Positions 39,101 through 53,300 of a DNA stretch of 64,000 nt are shown here, one piece after another. The notes beneath the pieces were generated by a model. The model was not told the origin of the DNA, did no database searches, and saw only the letters and a list, made by a program, of their open reading frames with translations. Location: NCBI RefSeq assembly GCF_023856365.1, contig NC_064539.1:26067493-26131492 (forward strand), written 5' to 3'. Every line of letters starts with the position of its first letter. Position 1 is the first letter of the stretch. A program made the translations under genes and the position numbers. Origin of the DNA: Brienomyrus brachyistius (lineage: Eukaryota; Chordata; Actinopteri; Osteoglossiformes; Mormyridae).

Positions 39101-40551
39101 GAATGTGCAATGTAGTGAGTTCAAGTGTACATGTGCAATGTCTGCAGTAGTGGGAACTGGGAAAGGTTCTTACTCAGAAGGATTATGACATGGCATGGGA
39201 TAGACAGTAGTTGTGTGTGTTAGAGTGAGTGTTTGAAGATCTCAAAGCCAAAAAAATCTAGTTGGTTTGTAGACTTGAACAAAGAAAACATGTTTTTGAA
39301 TAAGGATAGTCGGAGATCATGAGCTTCCTACCAATGTAGGCGAAGGACAAAAATTCAACAAGATTAGCTGCCTGCTCTCCTCAAGCTTGCATGTCTTATG
39401 TTCAAAATTCAGTCAATTGCTTGAGTAAAACGAGCATTCCAGTTACTCTAATCAAAAGGGTTTTAATACCATCATGAAACATTTTACAGAAAAAAAGCTT
39501 GATATACAATTAACCAAACAAAAATGTACTTGCGCATTTATAGCACATATTAAACTGTTACCTACATGTATAAATGCAATATCTGTGAAACAGTTTTACA
39601 CAGCAACTGCGCCCCGGCTCAGGAAGACCTTCTGGAAGATCAAAACATGGATGATTTAAATACCAAAGTAATCCCAGTGAGAACTTGCTTGTTGAAAATT
39701 CATCTTAATCCCATTGGCTATAGCATATTTGAGGCGGGGTTTTACTAGGCATGCACCTATACGTCATTTCCGGGATTTTGTGCGCCTGTCGCTGAAGTCT
39801 ATTTGAGAGGAAGTTGTATGCGCTATTCGTCTTGTAGGATATTTGAACTAACTATGTATGTTTATGTTTACAGTACTTGGTTTTTAAATAATAATTTGTA
39901 GCGGCATATATCATTATTAGTTAAATGTTCCCTCTGAACACATTCAACGAAAGTTTATTTGACTTATCTAATTATCGAATCATATAAGTATAGATGTCTA
40001 GATATGCAGTCTGTTCTGCGGTAGCCTTTTTACTTTATTAAATACGTGACGAAGGTATTAACCAGGCCATCTTATAATTCACGGTGGAGTCTGCTTTGCA
40101 TAGTTTGTTATTTTCGGTAGTTCGTGACGATGAATTTGACAACCGCATAGCAGTACCGGCGTTTAGTCTTCCAGTGAAATTGTGTGGTTCCTCTATAGCT
40201 CGTCTCCTCTGTCAGTTGTACGAAATTAATATTATGTATTTCTTGTTATATACGGGATGTGTATTATTCTGTATAAGATGGGTTTCTGTTGTTGACCTCC
40301 TGCGTTCATGGAAATATTGAGGTGCTTGTCTTGGATTTTGGAAAAAAAAGATATACTTGTGGAAATGTGAATATTGAATAAATGTCATCTGATACTCTGT
40401 CAGTTTTGTATCTAATCTGGAGGTTTAATATGCTGGGAAAAGCATTAGGAAAGGTTCAAAGTATTGTAGTGTTCCTGTTATTGGGGAAATTTGACCAGAA
40501 ACGTGAACAAATTGCAAGTTGAATCATTCATTCTTGACCATTGTTGGCAGC
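36198..40551. promoter_or_regulatory. Shared upstream region between MCC and YTHDC2
   Basis: A 4.35 kb spacer between the divergent start codons. It must hold the MCC promoter (near 36.2-36.6 kb) and the YTHDC2 promoter and 5' UTR (probably 39.7-40.5 kb). No TATA box or strong CpG island stands out. A tgttggcag/C just before the YTHDC2 ATG could be an acceptor, implying an upstream non-coding exon. A LINE-tail-like 'atcagaatcagattctttatt' lies at about 38934. Confidence 0.4.
38930..39160 (+). repeat. Non-LTR retrotransposon 3' end remnant
   Basis: Has the fish LINE-tail wording 'atcagaatcagattctttatt', followed by 'atatacaaaacagaagatatacaaaag' and 'gtgcaatg' words. Weak and degenerate. Confidence 0.45.
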
Positions 40552-43500
40552 ATGTCCCATTCAAGCACCGCATCAGGAAAATCTACGATGAATGCATCCA
40601 AACAGAGCAGATCCGGTGGGGCACAATGCCTCAGAGACATCCGGATTAATGAAGAAGTTAAAATTGCCGTCAACATCTCTTTGGAAAGATTCCGATACAG
40701 TGAGCAAAAAGGTAATTAGTCATTCTACAGTATAATTACTATTTACAAACCACAACGTAGTAAAACAAGTGTGGATGTCTTTTGTTTGATTGATATATTT
40801 ACTTGCAGAAATGGAATTTCCTTCCTCCTTGACAAGCACTGAGCGAGCCTTTATACATCGTTTGGCCCAGTCCTTAGGGTTCATTTCAAAAAGTCGAGGG
40901 CAAGTGTCTGTTATTTCCTTATAAAATCTTATGATTATAGAATGCTAACATCTATAACATTGTGCATAGCATGCTAATGGGATAATTATTGTCATTGCAG
41001 AAAAGGGTCAAACAGATTTCTTACAATTAGAAAAAAGGATGGTTCTGAGCCGGCACAGTCCATAATGACCTTCAGTTTGATGCCTAACGCCAAGCTCGTA
41101 GTGCGCAGTCTCCTGCAGAGATTTCCTGTTACTAGCAAAGAGCGCGTGGACCTGCTGCCGCGTACTGAGCGAGGCGTGTCCTTGGCCATGGATGTCGGTA
41201 AGCATGTTAATCAACTGCTTTCCCGATTGTTGTCAGTGCATGCTCATTAATGGTGGACTAATTTACATATAGTGTGACCATAATAATCTGCTCTTTTCAT
41301 GGTCCGTAGTTTAGTATTTCGGTGAAGATTGTATTATGAGCCAAATGTTGATATATTGATGTATAAATGTTGATATATAAATCCAGAGGAGGATGGGGTC
41401 CCCTTCCGAGTCTAGGTTCCTCTCAAGGTTTCTTCCTGCTAGAGGGAGTTTTTCCTTCCGTCGCCTCAGGCTTGCTTGGTGGGGTTCTGGCCAGTTAAAT
41501 GTAAAGTGCTTTTTGACAATAACTGTTGTTAAAAGCGCTATATAAATAAAATTGAATTGAATTGAATATGAAAGCTACGGTTTTCATTTTTCTTAGCTTA
41601 AGAAAATACTCTTATTCATTTCTTTGATTGTTCAGATTAAGCAGGCATTGACACAGTTCAGCACCAATGTATAGTGATGTTTAGTTTGGGTTTTGGTAGG
41701 GGTTTGAATGCCACCTCTGCTCTCCATGTGTTGTCGCCAGGTCAGGCAGGTTTCCTGCTGCAGTCCAAAGACATGTAGATAGCCTAACTGGCATCTAACT
41801 GGCAATTTCCCATAGTGTACATCTGTCCTCCGATGGATTAGCCTCCCATCCAGGATGCACCCCAGCCTTGTGCACTTTGCAGCCTGGAATAAGCTATTTA
41901 CCCCTGCCTCCCTGCCTAGCATGAGAGGCTGGATGATGGATGTGTTAAATGAACTCGGCACTAGTCATTCGATCACATCTCCGCTTTTCTTTACCCGCTT
42001 GCTCTCACAGACAGCAGCCGGGATAAGAACAGGACAAGCGGTCGGCTTAATAACGGGATACCGCAGGTCCCCCAGCCCCGGGGCCAGTCTGAACTGGAGT
42101 TTTTTCGTCGCTCTCTCCCCGTCTATGAACGCCGAGATGAGATCATCAAGGCCGTCAAAGACAACAAGGTGGTCCTGATTGTAGGTGAAACGGGATCTGG
42201 AAAAACAACACAGGTAACACGGCACAACGATGACAGCAGATGTAGTTTAAAAATATCCAGGAATATATTTGTCTCCTTCGAATTATTTAGCAGTTTCAAA
42301 ATGGTGTTGAAGGCTCTTGCTTGGCCATTAACCTGTCGCCTTAAGAAAAAAGAATATGGTTCCCATTAGTAAGTGTATGATGTTTATGTCTGATGCACTT
42401 CCTCTGCTTTATAACTTTATTAGTGTTTAATTTAGAACTGAACACACAAAAACAAATGGCTTCCATGAGGTTGAATGAGGTTTTCTAACATTAAAAATGG
42501 CATGTATTAGCAAAGTGACAGGTTTCGTATCAGCATTCATTATTCTCCATCTCTTTATTTGGTAAATAAATTCTGTGGCTCCCTTCTAGCAGAGCATGTC
42601 ATCTTGCTCTGCCCCCCAGCTAAGAGTGTCGCGTTCTTCAGATCCCGCAGTTCATTCTGGATGACTGCAGTGAGCAGGGCAGTCCCTGCCGCATTATCTG
42701 CACGCAGCCCCGGAGGCTGGCAGCGATTGCCATGGCGGAGCGCGTTGCCACCGAGCGCGGAGAGACCATTGGCCAGACCGTGGGCTATCAGATCCGCCTG
42801 GAGAGCAGGTGATGTCGCGTGGCAGCCATCTTGTTGGAACTAAGGCTGTGTTTGAAATGTCCGCTTGTCCACTATAGTTGCCTATTTTGTGGGGCTGTTT
42901 GAATTCTCAGCTGTAGATTTCATCCAATATATAGTGTACTGCAAACTGGCATACCGAAATGGTGTTTACAGAAGGTGTACCTCACATTGTTTGACTACCA
43001 TGCATTGCGGCCTGACACCTGAGTGCCGAAACCATATTTGTGGACCTTTGCTCAGTCTGAACTGTAACCGTAAACCGTTGTTAAGTAGTATGCTTATGAA
43101 TACTTGCACACGAGCTATAACAACAACAGGGCTACTGCCGCTTTAAGAACAGTTATTTTAATGTATTGTGTTAACACACAATTTATACAGTATATTGAAG
43201 GTTAGTAAAAAAAAAAAAAAAAAATATTTTTAAAAATACAAATAAAAAATTACCAGCTACACAGTTACGTAAGTTACAGTTGCAGTCCCCATCATCAGTG
43301 CCTAGTTAGGAGCAGAGACTGAAAAAGGGTTTCTGAACTGCCTCTGAGGAATTACAGTTGGGCTGAGTTCCTGCGATGTCAACATGACTAAAGTTGTCGG
43401 TTCTGGAAAATGGTTTTGGTTCTGGGAAAAAAAGTTCCTGCAAAGTTGTGAATAAGTGGGGACAACGCCTTTCGTTTGAACTGTTTGCCTTTTTCTTTCA

Positions 43501-46500
43501 GGGTTTCCCCCAAAACGCTCCTCACCTTTTGCACGAGTGGGGTACTGCTTCGTACCCTCATGGCAGGAGATTCCACCCTGTCAAGCATCACTCACGTCAT
43601 TGTGGTAGGGAGCTTGTTCTTGTGTCAATGTGGAGGGATTGCTTACTCTACATTTTCATGATGCACATCATGGCTGCTTGGGCTGTTGCAGTACAATGCA
43701 TCCTTCACTTGGGTCTTACCTTTTGGACAACAGTATTCTCTATCTTTTATGCAATTCAGTCATTCAATTGATTCAATTAATTTAACCCAATTTTGTGGTT
43801 TTTGTAAGTGTTTTAAGTTGCAAGTGTTTATTGGATAGGTGTGTAAAGAAGCATCTATGCCTCCTGATGAATTGACTATTAAGGTGGCAATTCAATATAT
43901 CATTCAGAACTGATTTTTGTAGGTGAAAGAGAAGATGCCCCTCCTCCTGGGTTGCGTGCTCTCATGTTCACGTTCTGCAGGCAGACACACAAAGTATCAA
44001 TGCCGGCAGGCAAATTTCCATAGCGTAGGATGTCAGGGGATGGATCATTAATAATCATCAAGGAAGTGCTACTTTATAATATTTGCCTTACATTGTTTTT
44101 TGAAAACAATTTGTTGTGGATAGCGCTGCCAAATGGTTGAGATAATATTTGGGTTATGATGCTTTTGGGAAACACCACCTGTGTAGTGCAGGCATTGCAA
44201 TTTATCACAGCATTGCCCAAGACCCTGAAGTGACTAACTAGCTAAGTACAAAGTAATGTTAGCCATTGAGATACACTGTGTGTTGTTTTACATATCAGTA
44301 TCGGCCGATATTCATTACAAACCAAGATAACAGCATTAGTCTGATCGTGTCAAACTTCGCTGATATTGTGGCACCAGTGCTAAAAACACAGCTACTAAAA
44401 TGATTGGAGATGATTGCGTTGGGCAGTCAGTGGTGTAATGGTTGGAAAGAAACTGCAAGACTGATCTGAACCAAATTATGGTTTTGGAGAATTGTTACCC
44501 CCCTAGTGATCAGCCATTTTCCATAGTGGAGGGATGGTTCGTTATTAAATATGGGCAACATATTTAACAGAATAAAAAACTTTGTAACATCGTTCCACTA
44601 GTCTGCACCGGCAAGCTCGGCAAATTTCACCACTGACAACCCCCCACCCATCGTATAATCCTGCTTTTCATGTGTTGGGTTTTTTCTGTATGGTTCAGTA
44701 GTTGGCCTTTTGATAACAACAGCAAAAATGACTGATTTTACTTTCTTCATATTACATTGATAATGTGTAATCAAGTTCCTGTGTTTTTTCTGTGAAATTT
44801 AAAAAAGGTTTGTATTTAGGTTATCAAAATAATCGATTAATCAAATTGTGAAAGAAATGAATGGAATCATTCCTTCAATAATCACAATCAAATCATCTTG
44901 GGGCCAGTGATTTACACCCTTATTATTGGACCTTTGTACAGTGTAGGCCCAGTAAACAATATTGAAACTAATGAGAAACTAATAACCAATAAGAGCAATG
45001 GCAGTAGAGGCGTATACCCTTGTAGTGTGTAGGTGAGAACAGGTAACCCAGGTTACAGAGCGGGCGTGAAACTTATGACTGTTAGAGAGCTTGCACTTTG
45101 TTATGCATCATGTAATTGTCATTGTAAACCAGGATGAAGTCCATGAGAGAGACGGCCTGACTGACTTCCTGCTTACAAAGATGAAAGACATGCTGCAAAA
45201 ATTACCTACACTGAAGATGATCTTATGCAGTGCGGCCCTTGATGTTGACCTCTTTGTCAGATACTTTGGATCCTGCCCTGTAATACATAGTGAGTTCGGA
45301 GCTCCTTTCTTTTGGCACCCTAGAAATGTAAAATCTTCTCCCTTCCATTAACATTGAATTATTTAGAATCATTGCATTAAATTCTGTATGATATGATCAT
45401 TACATTTCTGCAGTTTTTATTGTATAATGAAGCAAAAGTGGCAACATTAGTATCGGTACTTGATCGACACAGGTGTGCGTCCCCAGTTAGCCACATACTG
45501 CATGGCGAGAAAAAACTACAAGATTCTGAATGGGCTGATTAATGTGATTTAATTCTTGGGTTGCTAGACCCCTGTGACCTAGTATAGGACAAGTGGGTAT
45601 AGAAAATCGATTATTTAGTGCATCGTGGCCACAAATAAACAAAAAACAAACACTGTTCCATCCATGGCTTCTTATATACAGTTGTTAAGGCATGTTTTTA
45701 CTTCTCCACATGTGGACATGTACATACATTTATGACATTGACGTAATTTTTTTTGGAACGCGTGCATTGTGTGGGGTTTGGCCAGTTCCGGATCTGTTAC
45801 TTGTGCAGATGCCCAAGTTTGGAGATATGAATAATCGTCATATCTCAATATATATATCAATAAACGTCTTGGCCTATGAATAATATAAATGACATTTTAA
45901 GACATGGACAGTAAGATGTGCACAAAAAAATTGTTACCGCCTAATTGGTGGGGAAAAATTCTGCAAATTGGCACGTAAATGGTAGGTGCGATAAATGAAT
46001 AGGTGTAATTTCAGAGTTGTCACGATTAGAACTCGGGGCATTCAGGTAAAATCAAATTTTTTGACTTTCACATTTCCAGCTAACCCATCTAGTGCTTCTA
46101 GAAATTGTACAGGTTGGTCAGTGTGCGAGGAGAATGGATTAGATGGGCATAGCAGGTGACAGGGCTGTTTGTGGAATTAGAATTTAGTGATTAATTGTCA
46201 TTGTTGACACACCACAGCACACAGTGCACAATAACTAAATGTATGCTCTGCATTTAACCCATACGTGACATTTCAGGGGGCAGCTAATTCAGCAGCCAGG
46301 AGGCAGTGCTTGGGGGCAGTACCTTGCTTAGGGTACCTCAGTGGAACTTTGAATAGAATACCCCTTTCCAGTATATATATTTTTAGTAGGCTTGGTTGTA
46401 ACTAAAGCTTTTGTTTAGAGGTTTGTTTTCAAAGTAAAATTTGTCTAAACCTGACATGCCATTTATGTTTTAATAGTTGAAGGAAGATGCTTTGAAGTAA

Positions 46501-48536
46501 AAGAACTTTTTCTGGAAGATATCTTACGAACAACTGGATATGCCAACAAAGAAATGATTAAATACAGAAAGGAGATGCAAAAAGGTAATTTGGTGTATTC
46601 CTATGTTTGAAGGGTGTCAGTATTTTTTTTGTTTTGTACTTGGATTTTTAAATAAATCCGTCTACTCAAGGTACTTCAGAGAAACCTTTAATGACTTGTT
46701 GTGTTTGGTTGTATGTAACTTTTTAAACGTCATTTTCTTTGTCTTGTGATACGCACTGTCCACATCGAAGGCTATGCTTTGGCCCAAACAATGTTACAGT
46801 ATGCAGCTTTATAAATTCATCCTCCTGTGTTCCCATCTGTTCCCACTTATGAAATGTTCAACTATAAATAATGGTTCCTCTATATAGCACCATGTAATCT
46901 GCTACATGTAAGAATATTCAATTGGGTAAAGCAACATTGTGACAGTCACTTCTGGACATGTAACGACCTCGCTGCATCACCTGAGATTTTAAGTCCGGTT
47001 TTCCTGAGGCTTTTAGACTACTGTCAGGTTCCTAGCTGTTCCTGCTGCGTTGGTTACAAGGCACTGCGTTCTTGTGCTGTTACTCAGAGGAAATGCAGCA
47101 GAACTCACTGACAGAGTGGTGCAAGGCCCAAGATGGGTGCTCAAGGCCAGAACAACAGCAAAGCAGAAAACAGCAAACAAAGGCGGCAGCATGTGTCCTA
47201 CAGGAGAGCGACCTGCTGGAAGGAGGAGGGGACAGCATTTTCTGCCAGCTGGTAATTCCAGTTATTAAAAAGAGCCATAATGATAATTATGGGATGTCTA
47301 CATAGTGATGATGGGCTGTGTTTTTTTTTCATTTTGATTTCCTTAGAATGAAAAAGATGCTGCATCCTTAGAGCCTTGGCTAGTGAAAGAGATGGATGCA
47401 TGTATTGCTGATATTTTTCTCAATCAAGATGCTGATTCTTTCGTGCAACTGTTCAACCTCATCATAAGCGAGAATGTTAGTGGTAGGTTGCCGCTTTTAA
47501 ATGTAGACATTGACGTGCAGTGGGTAGCTGAGAAGAGGTTCTATGTGTCACTTGTGACGTGCTGACATGCATTTCTCTGCTTCTTCCTCCTCTGCGGACA
47601 CCAGTTGACTACAGGCACAGTGACACCAGCGTGACCCCTCTGATGACAGCAGCTGGAAGGGGATTCCTTAGTCAGACTGAGCAGCTGTTAAGTATGGGAG
47701 CCAGTATGAATATGAAGGCCTCAAATGGCTGGTTAGTACCTTTTTACATTTAAGCCGTATAAATATATCAGCATTTATAGAACTAGCCACAACCACTAGT
47801 TTTAGCTTATTTGCTTATTTAACTGGAGTGTGCAAAACGTTAGTTAGTTAGTAGGTGCCACTAATATTTTGTGTTGCCAGGGCAGAAAAAAATTTTTGTT
47901 TTGATAATCAGTTAATCATGTGAACAGATGATCAACTAATCAGTTAATTAGGCCAAAACACGAGGTTTAAAGAAATGTACAAAAGCTTTATTTAAAAAAA
48001 CACGCGCTTTCAATAAAAGCTTTACGCACTGTAGAGAATTTCTATTTAAAGTTGCACAGAAACAATATCTCTGCCATATTTAATTTGCTAATTTCAATTC
48101 ACACAACAAACCACGAGAGTGCTATTAAATGACAAGATGTGTTTTAAACTGTTATCATCAATGTTATCGGTTAGCTGTTGCAGCTATAGTTGTCAGTGCC
48201 CATTGCTGCATTATTCGGCTGCCACGCTCATCCCCTTCTGCTCCATGAATTTACTAGTTTATTAACATTGTGATCTGTGCCTTTGAATTACAGGACAGCA
48301 TTGGACTGGGCTAGACACTTCAACCAGGCTGAAGTGGTGGACCTTCTGGAATCATACCAGTGAGTGTAGATACCAGCTGTAGGATGCGCTGTCAAATAGT
48401 TATGTTTTAATAATTGTGATGAACTATAAAATTCGAGAAGCATGCTGTTAGATTCTGCACCTTATTTTCGGCTGTTTTTGTATAGTTTACCGTAAAATGT
48501 TGAAATATTTTTTTCCTTACTTTTTCACCTTCTCTC

Positions 48537-48627
<91 letters not shown>

Positions 48628-50246
48628 CGACTTGACTTGTGTGGCTCTTTGTGAAAAGCTCTTCTCAGGAGGTGAGAAAACTGGATGAGTCCTCCCTAGT
48701 CCATGCTGCCAACACAGAGCTGAGTCCTGAAGACCAGGAGCTCCTCAAGGTTTATCACCACAGCTTTGATGATGAGAAGGTAGACCTGGACCTCATCATG
48801 CACCTGCTTCATAATATTTTCCAGAACTCTGAGGAAGGTATGTGTCTTTCCTAGGGATGGAAGATCGACCACTTAAAACCTGGTGTGGGGTTTTGATTGA
48901 CATATTCATGTATGGGTAGAATTTGCCTATGGAGAATTTGCCCTTTTTTGTAAACAGTTAAATTTGTGATGCTGGTGGACATTTTGGAGTTTGAATACAG
49001 CATGTATTGCAGAATTATACATAGCATTTAAATAGCCTTAATCTTTTACAATCTTTTACAATATTATTTGTTTATTTGTTTGCTTGTTTACTTTATTCTA
49101 TTCTCCATTTTGGTATAGGTGCAACTTTGATCTTCCTACCTGGGTACGATGAAATTGTAGCGCTTCGAGATCGTATTTTGTACGATGATAAACGATTTGC
49201 AGATAATTCTCAAAGGTAATGGTTACACTTGGGTACATAATTGCTTTTTCCTGTGAAGTGATAAATGCAATTTGCTTAGGACCCTTATACCTAGAAAAGA
49301 ATACATTTGAGTAATCTGTAATTTTTGTGTTTTTAGGTTCCAGGTTTTTACGCTCCATTCAAACATGCAAACCTCTGACCAGAAGAAAGTTCTGAAAAGC
49401 ATGCCCCCTGGTGTTCGTAAAATAGTACGTCAGTGATTATGCAGAGACGCAGTGCAAGAATGTAACACTCGGAAGCGCTTGCATTTACTGAGTCGACACT
49501 CTGTCTTTTATTCCACAGATTCTGTCAACCAACATTGCCGAGACGAGCATTACTGTCAGCGATGTTGTCTTTGTGATTAATTCTGGCAAAGTTAAAGAGG
49601 TATTCAAAGCAGTGCTTCTCAAAAACAATGTTAGTTTGCGGCTAAATCTTTTTTTCAGTGCGTTTTATTTGTGACGAACGTGTCCTTCCGTAGAAATCGT
49701 TTGACGCTCTGAACCAGGTGACCATGCTAAGGATGGTGTGGACATCAAAGGCAAGCACACTTCAGAGGAAGGGAAGGTAGTAGCATGCTCTTTGTCCAGC
49801 TTTCACTTCTTTTAATTACTCATTGAGAACTTTATCGAATATTTATAATAATATGTAATAACATAAAAATGTAAATTACTTAAATGCACATTGTGTGCAC
49901 AAAAAGAAAAAAATGTCCCCTCCTGGAGACTGTATATACTGTTAGTGTGTTTTCTATGGTTCTTACTGTTGTGTCATGGAAAACGTGGTTATAGTGCAAA
50001 CGAGAAATGAATAGAATGTACATATTTAAACATACAAAAGTATGATTAATAAAAATAACAGTTTCAGACTTGGACATTAAAACGCGCACGAAAAATACAA
50101 GTAACTGTCTAATTGATGCGGAAAAGATTCTGTAAACCGTCATATAATAGCACAAAACAGCTGAGTGAGGCACACCTTGTGCAGAAGTCGCCCACTATCT
50201 GCAGAGTCAATAGCCACAGACCTCCAAACTTCATGTGGCCTTCAGA

Positions 50247-50332
<86 letters not shown>

Positions 50333-53300
50333 GGCAGTTGTCCAATATAGTGTATTTTGCTGAAAACTGTGATTCTTTTTTAAAAAGTGGGAAGGCACTA
50401 ATACTCTTGGCCATGTCGGTAATGGTCTGTTGGGGGATATATACATTTTTAAATGAATAATTCCCTTTAAGAAGCATGTAACTGAAGTATCTTTCATCCA
50501 AAGAATGTTCCCTCTTCTGCTCTAGAGCTGGACGCTGCAGACTAGGATTTTGTTTCCATCTCTTCAGCCGACTGAGGTTCAGCAACATGTTGGAATACCA
50601 AGTGCCTCAGCTTCTGCGTATGCCCCTACAGGTACGGAGCTCCAGTGGGCCGGGAATGCGTGCCTGCATGTATAAATGCCTGATAAGTGTGCAAGTATTC
50701 ATTTCTGTCTTCAGGGCTACAAGCAAAACAGACCAGTAATCTCTACTTTGCCGTTTCAGAACAAGAAGACTGGAAATATGTTTTAATGAAAACGGTTCAT
50801 CTAACTATCTCCTTGTGTCTTGAAGGAGTTGTGTTTGCACACCAAGCTCCTGGCCCCCATATCCTGCTCCATTGCTGAGTTTCTCTCCAAAGCCCCTGAA
50901 CCTCCGCCTGTTATTATGGTTAGAAATGCTGTACAGATGCTGAAGGTGAGCTCCCTGGGCTAATTGTTCCAAAGGACTTATGCCACAGCATGTTTAGTGA
51001 CCTACTGTAGGAACAGTGCCCTTCTACCGGTGTGGAGACAATTCTTGCTGTGTGTGTTTGTACCATAGACAATCGACGCTATGGATCCCTGGGAAGACCT
51101 GACGGAACTTGGCTACCACTTGGCTGATCTGCCGGTGGAGCCCCACCTAGGGAAGATGGTGCTATGTGCTGTGGTGCTCAAGTGCCTGGACCCTATTCTG
51201 ACCATTGCCTGCACACTGGCACACAGGGAGCCCTTTATCCTGCCCGCTCTGGCATCTCAAAAGAGGGCAGCCATGTTGTCCCAGAAGCGCTTTGCTTCGG
51301 GCAGCTTCAGCGACCACATGGCCCTGCTCAGGGCATTCCAGGTTGGGCCGCCCTGCCCGCTCTTCCTCACAACAGATAGCCCAGTTTTACTTGTGTGTCC
51401 AGATCTTACCCCATTGGTGAATTGTATAAAACTGTCTGAATAATGCATATTTTGCACCTTATACACGATTACTTTGATATGTATTTGGATTTTGATGGCT
51501 TGAAAAGTAAGTTGTATAGTGTATATATCTGTATTTCTGTATTGGTTCAGGCATGGCAAAAGGCACGGAGTGATGGCTGGGAAAGGGTCTTCTGTGAGAA
51601 GAACTTCCTGTCACAGGCAACGATGGAGATGATCATAGGCATGAGGACACAGCTGCTGGGTCAGCTCCGAGCCATAGGTCAGTCTCTCTGTACTACATTC
51701 AACTGTAAAAGGACTCTGCTGCTGGGTCAGCTCCGAGCCATAGGTCAGTCTCTCTGTACTACATTCAACTGTAAAAGGACTCTGCTGCTGGGTCAGCTCC
51801 GAGCCATAGATCAGTCTCTCTGTACTACATTCAGCTGTAAAAGGACTCTGCTGCTGGGTCAGCTCCGAGCCATAGGTCAGTCTCTCTGTACTACATTCAA
51901 CGGTAAAAGGACTCTGCTGCTGGGTCAACTTCAAGCCATAGGTCAGTCTCTCTGTACTAAATCAACTGTAAAAGGACTCTGCTGCTGGGTCAGCTCCGAG
52001 CCATTGGTCAGTCTCTCTGTACTACATTCAACTGTAAAGGAACTCTGCTGCTGGGTCAGCTCCAAGCCATAGGTCAGTCTCTCTGTACTACATTCAACTG
52101 TAAAAGAACTCTGCTGCTGGGTCAGCTCCAAGCCATAGGTCAGTCTCTCTGTACTACATTCAACTGTAAAAGAACTCTGCTGCTGGGTCAGCTCCGAGCC
52201 ATAGGTAAGTCTCTGTACTACGTTCAACTGTAAAAGTACACAGTGATGTTAAGCATTTTTCAATAGTTTTTTTAAATTTTATTTTCAGTTTATTTTAGTT
52301 CATGTAAACTTACAGTACATACTACATTAAAGGTCGAGTAGTAAGCTTCTAAGGAATGTACCATATAGGTATTCGATTTTGGAAGCACCCTCAGTCTTTA
52401 TTCTTTTCCCATCATATCAGTGCTTGACGTTGCCTGCCACTCACTGGTATGCAATGCCAGCACTCTGTATTTTTCTCTTGAGATTACTGGCACCTCTCAA
52501 TATCTGCTGGTCCTGAATAACAAGGGGAGTACTGGCACTTGGTACTGAATAACAAGGGGAGTACTGGCACTTGGTACTGAATAACAAGGGGAGTACTGGC
52601 ACTTCATACTGAATAACAAGGGGAGTACTGGCACTTGGTACTGAATAACAAAGGGGAGTACTGGCACTTCATACTGAATAACAAGGGGAGTACTGGCACT
52701 TCATACTGAATAACAAGGGGAGTACTGGCACTTGGTACTGAATAACAAAGGGGAGTACTGGCACTTGGTACTGAATAACAAGGGGAGTACTGGCACTTGG
52801 TACTGAATTACAAAGGGGGTACCAGCACCCGTTTTTCTCCACTTCGAGCACTGAGTGTACCCTCAATTTATCCCAATCCCCTGATAATATCTGAATATCA
52901 ACAGTAATTCCTTATTGACGCCTTTCCCGGTGTAGGTTTTGTGCGGGCAAGAGGCGGAGGTGACATCCGTGATGTGAACCTGAATTCTGAGAACTGGGCG
53001 GTGGTGAAGGCGGCACTGGTGGCAGGCATGTACCCCAAAATCATACATGTGCACCGCGAGAGCAGCTGCCTTATGGGCTCCAAAGAGAAGAAGGTGCGGC
53101 TGCACCCCACATCTGTCCTGAGCCAGCCTCCATGTCAGAAGGTGAGCGGCGACGCATTGCTGCTCTTCTGCCTGCCCCTCTATCGGTCCTTGCAGTTGAG
53201 ATGTTTGGTGTCTCAAAGGGCTATGCTTAAGTGTGAATTCACATAAACAGGGCGGAGTGTTTGCTGCATAACAGTCAGATAGACAGGCTTGTGTGTTTAA

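Noticed and set aside
52204..52210. gtaagt at the ninth minisatellite copy as the true exon 21 donor
   Set aside because: Reading to this donor passes the in-frame TAG at 52070-52072, while the first donor at 51678 rejoins the conserved [10 protein letters not shown] sequence exactly.
51611..52227. Minus-strand frames with repeated [25 protein letters not shown] units
   Set aside because: They are antisense to the 66-bp minisatellite; the sense strand continues the conserved YTHDC2 frame, so no separate repeat protein is supported.
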